A DNA stretch of 64,000 nt, from the NCBI GenBank assembly GCA_963682055.1, contig OY821747.1, forward strand, positions 23,620,126 through 23,684,125, read 5' to 3'. Positions 11,165-22,122 of the stretch are shown here, piece after piece. The notes beneath the pieces were generated by a model. It searched no databases and was not told the origin of the DNA. It saw only the letters and a list, made by a program, of their open reading frames with translations. The first letter of the stretch is position 1, and every line of letters starts with the position of its first letter. A program made the translations under genes and the position numbers. This DNA is from Primula veris. Its lineage: Eukaryota > Streptophyta > Magnoliopsida > Ericales > Primulaceae.

Positions 11165-11711
11165 TGTTGGATAAAACTTTATTTTATGGTTTTGAATGCA
11201 ATTAAAAATTATGAGTTTCAAAACTTTATTACCCCATTAAGTGTGACTTTTTATTGGAAAAAAGAGTTACAATAGAAATGCATAAAATGATGGTTTCCAA
11301 CCATTTTTTCTAAGAGCTTTTCAATAAGATTTTTTATGAGAAATAAAATACATATCATAAACACATTCACACACAAACACATATGCATACATATAGAGAG
11401 AGAGTACCGCACCACAAACGGCCCGACCGTGGCTCGGTACCGTTTCCGCCGAGTCACATGTGATAGACGTTGTACCTTGGGAACGAAGTGCCCCATTTAG
11501 CCAGAAGCAGAGGTGGCGGGGCAAATATCTTTTAAGGGAAACTGCTTGCAGTTACCTCGTCTTGGACTTTAGTCCATTTCGGTATCATTTACAAACTCTT
11601 AATTTTGAAGGTTGTAATTGATATTTATATATTTGAGAAAACCATTTTCTGTTTATTTGTCCTTTTCTTTTCCGTAGAAATTATTGTGTATTATTTACAA
11701 CATACCCAACA
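11165..11711 (+). repeat. 5' LTR of the Tork-like element
   Basis: It begins TGTTGGATAAAAC and ends CCCAACA, so the ends form a TGTTGG/CCAACA inverted repeat. It contains a CA-rich and GA-rich microsatellite and a GC-rich block (about 11405-11520). It pairs with 27282-27842. Confidence 0.9.
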
Positions 11712-13156
11712 ATCTTAAACGATAGTTTATGTTTCGTACGTTAATACAATAATTTTGGTGTTTGGATAAAAAGAAAATTATTTTCGTGGCTAAGATAGTT
11801 CTTTGGAAAATCTTTTTCTAACAAACATTGGTTTTAAGAAATTGGTGTTTCTGGTTGAATTGTCGAAAGCGTTTTGTGTTTACTTTACCTTGTTTGGTAT
11901 TTTTGTGAAATTCCAATTTTTTGGTTTTTAACCTTATCGTATGTATGTTAGTAATATGTTTATGATATATATTATTGTTTGCATACGAGCATGTTGACTG
12001 CGTTTTGATAATATGTTTTGTCATCATTCGGATTTTGAGGATAATCTATATTTTGTTTGGTGATAATAATCTAGGAGATATAAATGGTTAATCATGGATG
12101 TTGTTTTAGCACGGTGGTGTTAGAATATTTTTTCCTCATATTTTGAGTGGCTATATAAATTGAGTTTATCTATAATATTTGGCTGTACCGGACATGCATG
12201 TTAATATAAGTTTTTGTCTTGAAATATGTATGTAATACCTATGAGTGCACAAGTGTATGAAAGACCTTTAGTATTGATGCTTTGATGTTAGTAGTGAATT
12301 GCTGGACTTACTAAGGTTTTTTGTTTCATTTTGTCTTTAGTGTGCTCTAGACATTAACTTGGTTGTACTTGTCTGTTAGCACATTTGATTCATTTTTGGA
12401 AAAAAAAAATTCTGTCATTTGCATATTATACTTGTACAAATGTTAAATACACTGGGTTTGCTGTTACATTTGGATTAATTACATAGGGGCGTAAGTTATT
12501 GTGATACCATGCATGGAAAATCTAGTATAATTGAGGTTACTACTTTTGAACGATTGTATTGAGTATTTTACGTTTTTGTGTGGACTGTAATTAATTTGTG
12601 TATCACTGTATGGTCAACGCGTATGGTCAGCGTGTACTCAATAAAGTGGTTTGTATAAATTTATTGCTTATGTAATGATATTCAAACCTTTGTGATAGGC
12701 CTTTTAAGAGAGCATTAATTTTTCAGAAACGTTTCGGTTATTAATAATTAACATGTGTATTGTGGTGAATTAATCCTTGTTAAGATATGTAAATTAACAT
12801 GCATCATGGGTTGATGGGTACAGGCTCTTGTAATGGGTTGTTCTACCTATTTATTTACTTATAACATGGTTCCAATTTAAATGTTTTATTCGGCTAGCTT
12901 TATTGCTTGGGAAAGTAAAACGTCTGGTTTATTGATATGTTGTAATTGATCATTATTAACAAGATATTAATTTGGAATTTTTTTTGCGTTGTTACTATAA
13001 TAAATCATGAGGTTTATTTTTACAGTGAAACTTTTATTTACATTGTATTTTATAAGTAATCTGGTTAGAGACTAGATTATTTTGTTAGTTGATTTATACA
13101 TGTTTATTGTTTTCATGTTAATAAAGTACTAACAATTTCCAATGAGTATTTGTATA
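11712..13156 (+). other. Tork-like internal region left of the nested insertion
   Basis: This should hold the leader and part of gag of the Tork-like element, but no coding remnant is recognisable. It ends in GTATA (13152-13156), the left target duplication of the SIRE element. Confidence 0.5.
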
Positions 13157-14427
13157 TGAAATTCCTATCCGCTGTTCTAGTTGCAGTTTTGCAGTTAGGT
13201 TCCAAGTGATGTTGCAACCACAGTTGGAACCAAGTGTATTAATGGACAGAACTGAGTAAAGTTAAATGTACTTGAAATAAATCACACGCACATTTAACAA
13301 CGGAGTTCACCCAACTAGGCTACGTCTCTGGGGCACTCACCCAGTTTATGATATTATAAAAGCTTACAATATAGGATTCAAGTCTTATTGAAAAACACTC
13401 AGACTCACTCTAGGTTTTCTGCCTATCTCTATATTACTCCTACCTTATAACTATCAATTATAAATCAATGGCATCCCACCATTGTTTTCTTTTAAAGCTC
13501 ATTGTGTATTCTCTCAAGAATGAGTTCTTTATAATTTAGAACACACACTTTTTACAAGCTAAGTTATCAACTATATAAGCAAGTAAAAACAATCCTTTAT
13601 CTTCAATGTCTTTTGTGATTGCTTTTGACTTTATTGATTGGCTTCAATATTTCCAAACATTACGTGATTCTTCAGCATGGATTGACTCCAATCATCATTG
13701 GTTAATACCTGTTTAATAACTAGCTTGAAAATAGGAGTTAGTCTTTTCCTATAACAAGGAAACATATAGGATAATATCTTTTAAAGATAATATCTTTAAA
13801 TATACATATGAAACATTAACTCCATGTTTCATTCAATCTTAAACATATCATACTGAATTGATAAGGAACAAAGATTGAAACAAGTGATAAAGATTTGCAT
13901 AAGAATAGAGATATAGATTTATCTATGTAAAGGAAACATAACTTTATAAACTAATCTCTTTATATCTTTTAGGAAATCTTTCCATACCACTTTGATATTC
14001 TCAATATAGACGAACTAAACCTTTAAGAGCATATGAGAATATATCCTGCATACTTTGAAACAAATAATTACCATTAAAGAATAGTTATGCAGATTTACAG
14101 AACTAAACAGAATCCTGCAAAACAGCAGGTTGGAACTGTGGTTGCAACTCTGGTTGCAACACTACTTGAAACCACCCACGCTGTCTTAGCAGGTTGTAAC
14201 TGCGGTTGCAACATTGCTTGAAACCTGTCAACACTTGTCTCAGTAGGTTGTAACTGAGGTTGCAACATTGCTTGAAACCTGTCAACACTTATCTCAGTAG
14301 GTTGTAACTGAGGTTGCAACATTACTTGAAACAACATTGTCTTAGTTCTCAACAAACAGTTAGGATTATTTAGTGAAAACCAATAGACAACAAATAGTAT
14401 ATATAGTCCAGAAATCTGGTCCTAACA
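13157..14427 (-). repeat. 3' LTR of the SIRE element (left side on the plus strand)
   Basis: 1271 bp, TGTTAGGA…ATTTCA in element sense. It contains three tandem units of about 54 bp (14193-14346) and five clusters of the 12-bp-spaced GTTGCAAC motif. It differs from the other LTR mainly by transitions and a 16-bp duplication near 13775. Confidence 0.95.
14193..14346 (-). repeat. 54-bp tandem repeat in the SIRE LTR
   Basis: Three units start at 14193, 14247 and 14301; each carries a GTTGTAAC, GTTGCAAC, CTTGAAAC triad and a linker 'ctgtcaacactt(g/a)tctcagtag'. The same array is in the other LTR at 23144-23297. A fourth, diverged cluster lies just left at 14129-14172. Confidence 0.85.
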
Positions 14428-14442
14428 ATCTCCCCCTTTGTC
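14428..14442 (-). other. Polypurine tract of the SIRE element
   Basis: On the minus strand the sequence GACAAAGGGGGAGAT directly abuts the 3' LTR at 14427. Confidence 0.85.
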
Positions 14443-14843
14443 ATTGGTTTTGACAAATCAACTAAGTTTATAAAACATCAATCCACCTGCAAGTTTAATA
14501 TCAACACAGTCTTTTACTGTATATCTTATATCAGTACTTTTGTGAAAACTATTTAAGCTCCACCTGCAAGTTAGAATAGCAAGCATCATATAAGCACAAA
14601 GTATATCCATTCACAGAGTTTCAGAACAGATTCAATTTTAAAGATAGTCATACTTCAAAAAGAAATTTCAAAAAGAAATTGCAGAAATTTTAAGGCCAAA
14701 AATACTGGCACAACATAGTCTTAATACAACAATTATAATTGAAACAGAAACTTAAAAACAAGAGCATGTTCCAAACATGAAGTCTTAGTACATAATTTGA
14801 AATTAAAGCTTGAAACTGAAAACATTAAACCGAACATAAACTT

Positions 14844-14863
14844 CATCTCCCCCTATTTGTCAT
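14844..14863 (-). other. Second PPT-like tract upstream of the true PPT
   Basis: ATGACAAATAGGGGGAGATG (minus strand) closely resembles the tract next to the LTR and lies about 13 bp after the stop of the additional ORF. It may be a duplicated or internal plus-strand priming site, or a decayed older boundary. Confidence 0.5.
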
Positions 14864-14875
14864 AAGCCAGACAAA

Positions 14876-16167
14876 CTAGTCACTAGGTATGTCTGTAAAA
14901 GGTGCCTTTTCCCTTAGAGGTTCATCTCTGACAATATCCTCATGTTCTTCATCACTGCTTATTGAGAAGCCATCATCACTGTGAGTAGTATCACTATCCC
15001 CATCATCCTCACTTTCTATGAGATTCACTAGTAGCTTCTTGATTTGATAATCATCAGCATCCAGTTCAGCTCTTCTTTCTTGATTGTAAGCCAACTTTTG
15101 TTGCAGATACCACCTCACACCTTTCTTCTTTTCTGAAGGAGCACTAGGTGTCTCCTTTTCTTTTCCTTTTTCTCCAGAGATGTCATTTACATGCCCTTCC
15201 TTGAGTAGTTTTGCAGAAATATACAGGGTTGGAGGACATCTTTCAGATGGTTCAGAGGAGATTCTAATAGGATTTGGAGCAGATATTTGAATTGTTTGAG
15301 ACAGAATTATCCCAGTGATTAGACAGGGAAAGGGTAGCAGAATAGAGGGTGAATTTGTATCACTGAAATCCCTTATGAGATTGAACACATGATGACCAAA
15401 ATTAATAGGCAATGAAGACATGATCTTATAGAGAAAAATGGCCATTTCTTTGTTCACTTTAGAGGGCTGTTTAGTAGGAGTCCAATTAAACCTAGCAACT
15501 TTGTGTAGCACAGCAGCACACAATGTGAGAGAGGATGTTTTGATGGAAGTGCCATCAAATCTGTTGTTCTTTCCAGTGAGAACCAGGGCAATGACTTCCA
15601 TGTCATAATCAACATTATCCACAGAAGGATTGAGTGCACTAAGGAATTCATTGATTAACTTAGGGGTAAAATCTAAAGTTACACCCCTCAAAAATACTCT
15701 TCCATAAGCAGGGTTACCCTCATCAAAAACATTGCTACTTAGATTAGCATAAAACTCTTAACAACAGCAGGGTAAAAGGAATCAGCATAGCAAATAGTTC
15801 TTTCTAAACCAACAGCAGACAACAATTTTTCAACATACACCTGTATGCGTAGATAACTGACTAAATTAAGCCTCCTTTCACAGTGAATTTCCCTACCTGC
15901 AAAAGCCCTAAACCTTCTATACATTTTCCTACTCCAGAACCTAGGATCAACCTCATTAAACTTAGGATTGTAAGTAAAAACAGCAGAAATAGGATCATCC
16001 TCTAAGTTTCTCCTAGCACGTTTTTTAGACCTATGTTTCTTAGAGGAAGAAGACTCACTTACCTTGGCCTTAGAGCCTGGACTGGTTGGAGATTTATTCA
16101 AGAAATCCCTAAGAGTACAGTCATCATTAACGTTGAGATTAGGGTTTTTAGGAGAGTTGGAAGACAT
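14876..16167 (-). pseudogene. Additional 3' ORF of the SIRE element, one frameshift
   Basis: Two overlapping parts, 16167-15739 (142 aa) and 15691-14876 (271 aa), join if one T of a run at 15751-15754 was lost. The first part starts MSSNSPKNPN, has a strongly basic patch KKHRSKKRARR at residues 43-53 (a likely nuclear localisation signal) and later RFWSRKMYRRFRAF and FYPAVVKSF. The second starts near RGVTLDFTPKLINEFL and ends in an acidic Ser/Asp/Glu tail. The FYPAVV…F and DFTPKLINEFL blocks match what I know of the 'putative plant transposon protein' family found in extra ORFs of SIRE and some Ty3 elements. It sits where SIRE elements carry their env-like ORF, but I see no signal peptide or membrane helix. 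Function unknown. Confidence 0.7.
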
Positions 16168-17120
16168 GGTTTCAACTAAGGTTGCAACTAGACTTAGAAC
16201 ACCGCAGTGGGTTTTTCAGAGTACTTAGGGTTTTGTTAACGAGAGAGACAGAATAATTCTGATAATTGTGATTGATTTGAAATAAAAAAAATAGGTTTGT
16301 ATAAATAGCAATAAAGGCCAAATCTTTTTACAATTAGAAAAAAATACACGCAAATCAATTTTGAAACAAAATTGTGCTAGAAATAAGGAAATTTCTTATC
16401 AACAGAAATTTGAAAAGTAAACACAATGAAATCACGAAGGAAACAGTTTTTCAGAAGGATAAATCCAGCAATAAATAAAGAAAAACATTCCTTGTAAACA
16501 GATTTACCCAAAATTGTGAATTCTAAGAAGTTGAAGATTTTAAGGAAATTTTGACTTGATTCAAGAGAAGATAGCAAATCAGGAAGATATTTGCACTTTC
16601 GAAAAAACAGAACTCTAGCAATTTACTCAAGAAGATATGTTTATCATAGAATAGCTTAAATAGAATTTACATTTTAAGAGCTCAAATTGAACAAATTCAT
16701 TTTCATCTCTACACAAAAACTAGTTTGATGATCTCAGCAAGGAAAGAGTATAAGTGATGTCAAAAATAACAAGACTTTGTCTTGACTTTTTCATTTTAGA
16801 GTGTTTGGACAATCACTGAATTTTTCAGTATTATGAGTATGAGGTTTCAACTGGTGTTGCAACTGAGCTTGCAACCAGTATTTCGAGCATGTGGTTTCAA
16901 TTGGGGTTGCAACTGTACTTGCAACCACTATGTAAAATGTGCACTTTGTGCTTGCAAATCTATTACCAGAGAGGTTTTAAGACAAGTTACCTCACATCTG
17001 TTTTTGAGACACCAAAAAGCGGCTTTTTCAAGATAAAAACTTTAAAGCTCAATCAAGACTTACCTCTAGAAATAAAAAAGTATTAAAGGGACTCAAAGCA
17101 GACATACATAGCAAGAGTAT
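16168..17120 (-). other. SIRE spacer between pol and the additional ORF
   Basis: Non-coding leader of about 950 bp between the RNase H stop and the ATG of the additional ORF. It holds two 12-bp-spaced triads, 16844-16875 and 16894-16925, 50 bp apart, and a third overlaps the ORF start (16169-16200). Confidence 0.6.
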
Positions 17121-18840
17121 TCAATTAGATCCATAGTGACATACCACTATATAACTTCTTAAAGATTCAAATTTATTAGTATCAATGGGCTTTGTGAAAA
17201 TATCAGCTAATTGTTTTTCAGTTGAAACATGTTCTAAAATTAAGCTTTTTCCTTCAACCAGTTCTCTGATAAAATGATGCCTTAGATCAATATGTTTAGT
17301 TCTGGAATGTTGAACTGGATTCTTTGCTAAATCTATAGCACTTTTGTTATCACAAAACAAAGTTAATATTTCTTGCTTAACATTATAATCATTTAGCATC
17401 TGTTTCATCCAAATAGGTTGAGTACATCCACTTCCAGCTGCAATATATTCTGCCTCAGCAGTAGATAAAGAAATGCAATTTTGCTTTTTACTAAACCATG
17501 AAACTAGATTGTTTCCAAAATAAAAACAACTACCAGAAGTACTCTTTCTATCATCTATGTTTCCTGCCCAATCTGCATCACAGTAGCCAACAAGAAAATG
17601 GTTTGTGTCTTTAGAATACCATAATCCTAGGTGAATTGTGCCTTTTACATACCTTAAAATCCTTTTGACAGCTAGAAGGTGAGGTTCTAAAGGGTTTGCC
17701 TGATACCTGGCACATACTCCTACACTCAAGCACAGATCTGGTCTACTAGCAGTTAAATAAAGCAGACTTCCAATCATGGATCTATAAAGACTAGGACAGA
17801 CACCTTTACCTTTATCATTTTTGGACAGTTTAAGGGTGGTACTCATAGGGGTTCTCTTCTCTTTACTTTCACTAAGACCAAACTTCTTAACCAGATTATC
17901 TGCATATTTACTCTGACATAAAAATATGCCTTTTTCATTCTGTTTAACTTGCAATCCTAGAAAGTAAGTTAATTCACCACCACCACTCATTTCAAATTCA
18001 TTATTCATATCAGAAATGAATTCATCTATCCTTTTATTAGAAGTGGAGCCAAATACAATGTCATCAACATAGATTTGAGCAATGATTATATCCTTTGTAG
18101 TTTTCTTAGTAAACAGACTTTTATCAACTCCCCCTCTGTTAAAACCTTTTTCAATCAAGAACTTGGTTAATCTATCATACCAAGCTCTAGGAGCTTGCTT
18201 TAGACCATACAAGGCCTTTTTCAGCAAATAAACATGTTCAGGAAATTTAGGATCTTCAAATCCCTTAGGTTGACAAAGATAAACCTCTTCATTAATCACA
18301 CCATTCAGAAAAACACTCTTAATGTCAAGTTGAAACAATTTAAAATCATACAGACATGCAAGAGAGAGTAGCATTCTAATGGATTCAATTCTAGCTACAG
18401 GAGCAAAAGTTTCATCAAAGTCAATTCCCTCAATTTGTGTATAACCCTGAGCTACCAGCCTGGCTTTATTCCTGATAATCACTCCATCTTCATTACTTTT
18501 ATTTCTAAAGATCCATTTAGTCCCTATCATATTTTTATTGGAAGGTCTGGGTACTAAAGTCCATACATCATTTCTCTCAAATTGAGACAATTCATCTTGC
18601 ATAGCTAAAATCCATTCACTATCTTCTAAAGTTTCTTTTATATTCTTAGGTTCTAACTGAGAAATATAACAAGCAAAGTGAACAACATTATTTCTTTTAC
18701 CTCTGGTTTTCATACCTGAAGCTACTTCTCCTATGACATTGTCAAGAGAATGATTAGTCTGAGTCCTTACATAGCGAGGCTTGCTAGTTGACTGATCATG
18801 AGAACTTTCTTCTTCTTTTTCAGACTCAGCAGTATTCTGG

Positions 18841-18896
18841 GTTTCAACCTCGGTTTCAACCTCAGTTGCAACTGGACTTCCAACCACTGTTGGACT
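18841..18896 (-). repeat. 12-bp tandem repeat inside SIRE pol coding DNA
   Basis: GTTTCAAC (18841), GTTTCAAC (18853), GTTGCAAC (18865), CTTCCAAC (18877) and GTTGGACT (18889) follow at exactly 12-bp steps. In the protein they give a four-residue periodicity (TVVG, SPVA, TEVE, TEVE) in the linker between integrase and reverse transcriptase. Confidence 0.85.
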
Positions 18897-20489
18897 GCTT
18901 GTTTGCTGACTTTCTTCAGGCTCATTTCTTGTCATTTCTGACCCTTCATCATCACCTGTAGTCTCATTCACATCTTTTAAGTCATCAAATATAACATTAT
19001 AAGACTCCATAACACAGTTTGTTCTTAGATTAAAAACTCTAAAGACTCTACTATTCTGAGCATAACCAAGAAAGATCCCTTTATCACTCTTAGAATCAAA
19101 TTTTCCAAGATGTTCTCTATCTCTAAGAATATAGCAAACGCACCCAAAAACTTGAAAATACTTAACATTGAGTTTTCTGCCTTTCCATATTTCATAAGCA
19201 GTCATAGAAGTGCCTTTAGTAATATAACCTCTATTAACTATATGACAGGCAGTATTAACAGATTCAGCCTAAAATCTGTTGGCAAGTTTTTTAGAGTTAA
19301 GCATGACTCTAGCCATTTCCTGAATGGTTCTATTCTTTATTTCAACTATACCATTTTGATGTGGAGTCTTAGGTGCAGAGAACTCATGACTAATACCTAA
19401 GGAGTTGCAAAATTCTTTAAACTTACTGTTTTCAAATTCTGTTCCATGATCACTTCTGACCCTAGCAATATTACCACTGGTTGAACCTTTTTCAAGTTGA
19501 AGTTTTAAACACAGAGTTTTAAAGAGATCAAAAATTTCAGACTTATCTTTTAAGAAACTACCCAAGAGTATCTAGAGAAATCATCTACAACTACCAAAAT
19601 GTACTTTTTGCCACATATACTAGCAGTTTGCATAGGACCCATTAAGTCAATATGAAGAAGTTCTAGGACTCTCTTAGTGTAGATTTGACTTGTACTTTTG
19701 TGAATACTCTTTGTTTGTTTGCCAACAGCACAATCACCACAGACACTTTGAGTTTTAGCACTAAGTTTAGGAATACCTCTTATCAATTCTTCTTTAACCA
19801 GCTTATCTAAGGTTTTGTAATTCACATGACCCAGCCTTTTATGCCAAATATCAAAATTATTAGTAATAGATTGATTACACCTATTCTGAGGCAATTCTTT
19901 TTCAGCTTTTTCAAAAACATAGCAGCTGTTTGTTGATCTAACTCCAGTCATGACCATATCATTGTTAAGATCAGTAATTAGACACCTATCTTTGTTAAAT
20001 TTAACAATCATCTTGTTGTCACATAGTTGACTAATACTAATAAGATTAGCTTTTAGACCATCTACAAGAAAAACATCATCAATATTAGGCATTCCAGGTT
20101 TGTTTAAGGTACCTTTACCAACAATTTTACCTGTATCTCCACCTCCAAACACAACAACGTTTCCTGTAAGATTAATGACATTTTTTAGGAAACCTGCAGT
20201 ACCTGTCATGTGCTTAGAGCAACCATTGTCAAAATACCAATCATTAGAAGTAACATCATTTAAAGAGGTAATCACAGCTTTGTTATTAGCAATTAAGGTA
20301 GATTTTTCCTTAACTTTCCAGACCCAGTTCAATTTTTTATTGACAGAAGCCAACCAGTTTTTCTGAGAAATATACTTTATGTTCCTTTTTAAATAACACT
20401 GGATTTCTAAATGACCAGATTTTTTACAGAAGTTACACAGTTTAGTTCTAAAAGTAGATTTAACCTCAAGGCTATTCAGTTTTTTCTTG

Positions 20490-20548
20490 GTTGCACCTGT
20501 GGTTGCAACTGTACTTCTAACATCTCTGGTTGCAACTGTACTTCTAAC
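20490..20548 (-). repeat. GTTGCAAC clusters in SIRE coding DNA near the gag/protease junction
   Basis: GTTGCACC (20490), GTTGCAAC (20502), CTTCTAAC (20514), then GTTGCAAC (20529), CTTCTAAC (20541): 12-bp steps inside each cluster, 15 bp between them. They encode two near-identical STVAT peptides upstream of the protease. A related pair, GTTGTAAC (20925) and GTTGAAAC (20937), lies in the gag tail. Confidence 0.8.
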
Positions 20549-20821
20549 CTTATTGTTAATAACATGAGTTTCAGCTTTAACAAGAGCTTTAACAAAGGTG
20601 GTTTTTCCAGTATTTTCATAGGCATAATAACCTAAGCCACTGTTATCTTTAGAGGCTCTAGAATAGGACAGCATGTTATCTAATTTTTCTGAGGCAGACA
20701 CATTCAACAATTTTATTTGCTTTTTAGTTTCAGCAAGTTCAACTAGCTGTTGGTTGAGTTGCTCAGTAAGACTTTTAACTTCATTCTTTAGATTAACATT
20801 AAGTTTGCTCAAGATCAAGGA

Positions 20822-22063
20822 TTACTTACTCATGCATTGATACTTTTCATAAAGGACAAGATATTGCTGAGTAATGTTTTCATCAGAGGGTTCTTCCTCA
20901 TCACTGCTATAGGTTTTAAGAGCAGTTGTAACTATGGTTGAAACAGACTCATAGTCACTTTCATAAGTAGGTTCTATTTCAGTGGTTATTCCCATAAAAT
21001 TAACAAAATTAGAATCATCATTTTCATCACTGTTGCTCTCAGAATCACTATCACTGTGAGTGGTTATATAAGCATTTTTGTTCCTTTTTAAAGTATTTGC
21101 ACACTCAGACTGAATGTGACTAAAACCTCTACATTCTCTGCATTGAATTTCTCTAGGCTTGTAATCTTTGTTATCCTTCTCTTTAGGATTCCACTTTCCT
21201 GTAGAATTATTATTAAACCTAGATTCTGACTTAACTTGATTATCCCTTTTCTGAAAGTTTTTAGAAGTTCCAGTATCATCATGTTTTTTCTTATAAAACT
21301 TTTTGTAAACCTTTTTAGCAAAGAAGGCTAACTGTTCTTCATCACTCATTTTTTCACAGACATTAGGTTAAGATTTCTTAGCCTGAAATGCTATTCCCTT
21401 TTCTGGTCTCTTATGTTTGAAGAATTTTAGCTCATGAGTGCTTAGATTTCCTATAAGTTCTTGAAGTTTGAGATTATCTAAGTCTGTTGACTCTTCAATA
21501 GCAGTAACCTTAATTTCAAATCTTTCTGGAAGTGACCTTAGAGTTTTCTTAACAAGTTTAGCATCACTGTATTTTTCACCTAAGGTTCCAGCTTGATGGG
21601 CAATATGACAAATTCTACCATTAAATTGTTCAATGGTTTCATCTTCCTCCATTCTTAAATTTTCAAATTGAGTAGTTAACTGTTGGAGTTTAAAGGCTTT
21701 TACTTTAACAGTTCCTTCAAAGGTTACTTGCAAAATATCCCATGCCTCTTTGGTAGTTTCACAATGAGAAATATACCTGAACACACTGAGAGTGACACCA
21801 GCAAAGATCAAGTTTATTGCTGTTGAATTTGCACTTGATTTTCTATCCTCATCAGTAGACCATCTGTCTTCAGGCACATAAACTAGATCACCTTCACCAT
21901 CAGTAACAGTTGGAGCTTCCCAACCATACAGTACTGTTTTCCAAGCATGTTCATTTTGCTGTTTAATGAAAGATCTCATTCTGATTTTCCAAACTCCATA
22001 GTTGACTCCTCCTTCAAGCAATGGTGGTTTGTTGAATGCGTTTCCTTCCCTCATTAAGTCCAT
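20822..22063 (-). pseudogene. SIRE gag, interrupted by stop codons
   Basis: ATG at 22063. The first segment (to 21368) holds the UBN2-type gag core: PPLLEGGVNYGVWK near residue 13, then a SHCETTKEAWDILQVTFEGT block and MRRL-type helices. After an in-frame TAA (21368-21370) the same frame continues to 20822 with a basic stretch and a CCHC zinc knuckle (CRECRGFSHIQSEC, CX2CX4HX4C) that would bind genomic RNA, then an acidic Ser/Asp-rich tail (SDSDSESNSDENDD). A second in-frame TAA (20822-20824) follows CMSK. No frameshift occurs in this part, so an intact relative would read gag and pol as one frame. Confidence 0.88.
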
Positions 22064-22108
22064 TTTTACCAGAACACAGGATCCACACTAAGTAAGATCT
22101 AGTGTGAA

Positions 22109-22120
22109 GCTCTGATACCA
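22109..22120 (-). other. Primer-binding site of the SIRE element
   Basis: TGGTATCAGAGC on the minus strand, the exact complement of the initiator tRNA-Met 3' end, 2 bp inside the 5' LTR. Confidence 0.92.
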
Positions 22121-22122
22121 AT

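Larger units (their letters stand above)
17121..20821 (-). pseudogene. SIRE pol: protease, integrase, reverse transcriptase, RNase H
   Basis: In frame with gag to 19550: a coiled-coil-like stretch, a protease core WYFDNGCSKHMTG in which the usual DSG is DNG, the integrase zinc finger WHKRLGHVNYKTL…CGDCAVGK, and the catalytic region HIDLMGP…VVDDFSRYSWV. The frame shifts at about 19550-19565; the next segment has SDHGTEFEN and a VEIKNRT glutamate, then a TAG (19269-19271) where tryptophan is expected. From 19205 the frame is open to 17121: linker, then TKWIFRNKSNEDG, YGLKQAPRAWYDRL, YVDDIVFGST (catalytic DD), and RNase H blocks CDADWAGNIDDRKSTSG, SLSTAEAEYIA and ADIFTKPID. Domain order is that of Ty1-copia. 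Confidence 0.92.

Noticed and set aside
14103..14120. CRISPR-like appearance of the repeated LTR units
   Set aside because: Unit and linker are both repeated with no unique spacers, and the context is a plant LTR.
14095..14355. Minus-strand frame of 86 codons with repeated LQPQLQPTE in the SIRE LTR, copied at 23046-23306
   Set aside because: It is the translation of the 54-bp LTR repeat. No start context or family match, and the repeat is explained at DNA level.
14876..16167. Envelope protein in the additional SIRE ORF
   Set aside because: No signal peptide, membrane helix or cysteine pattern is visible; the basic and acidic segments argue for a nuclear protein.
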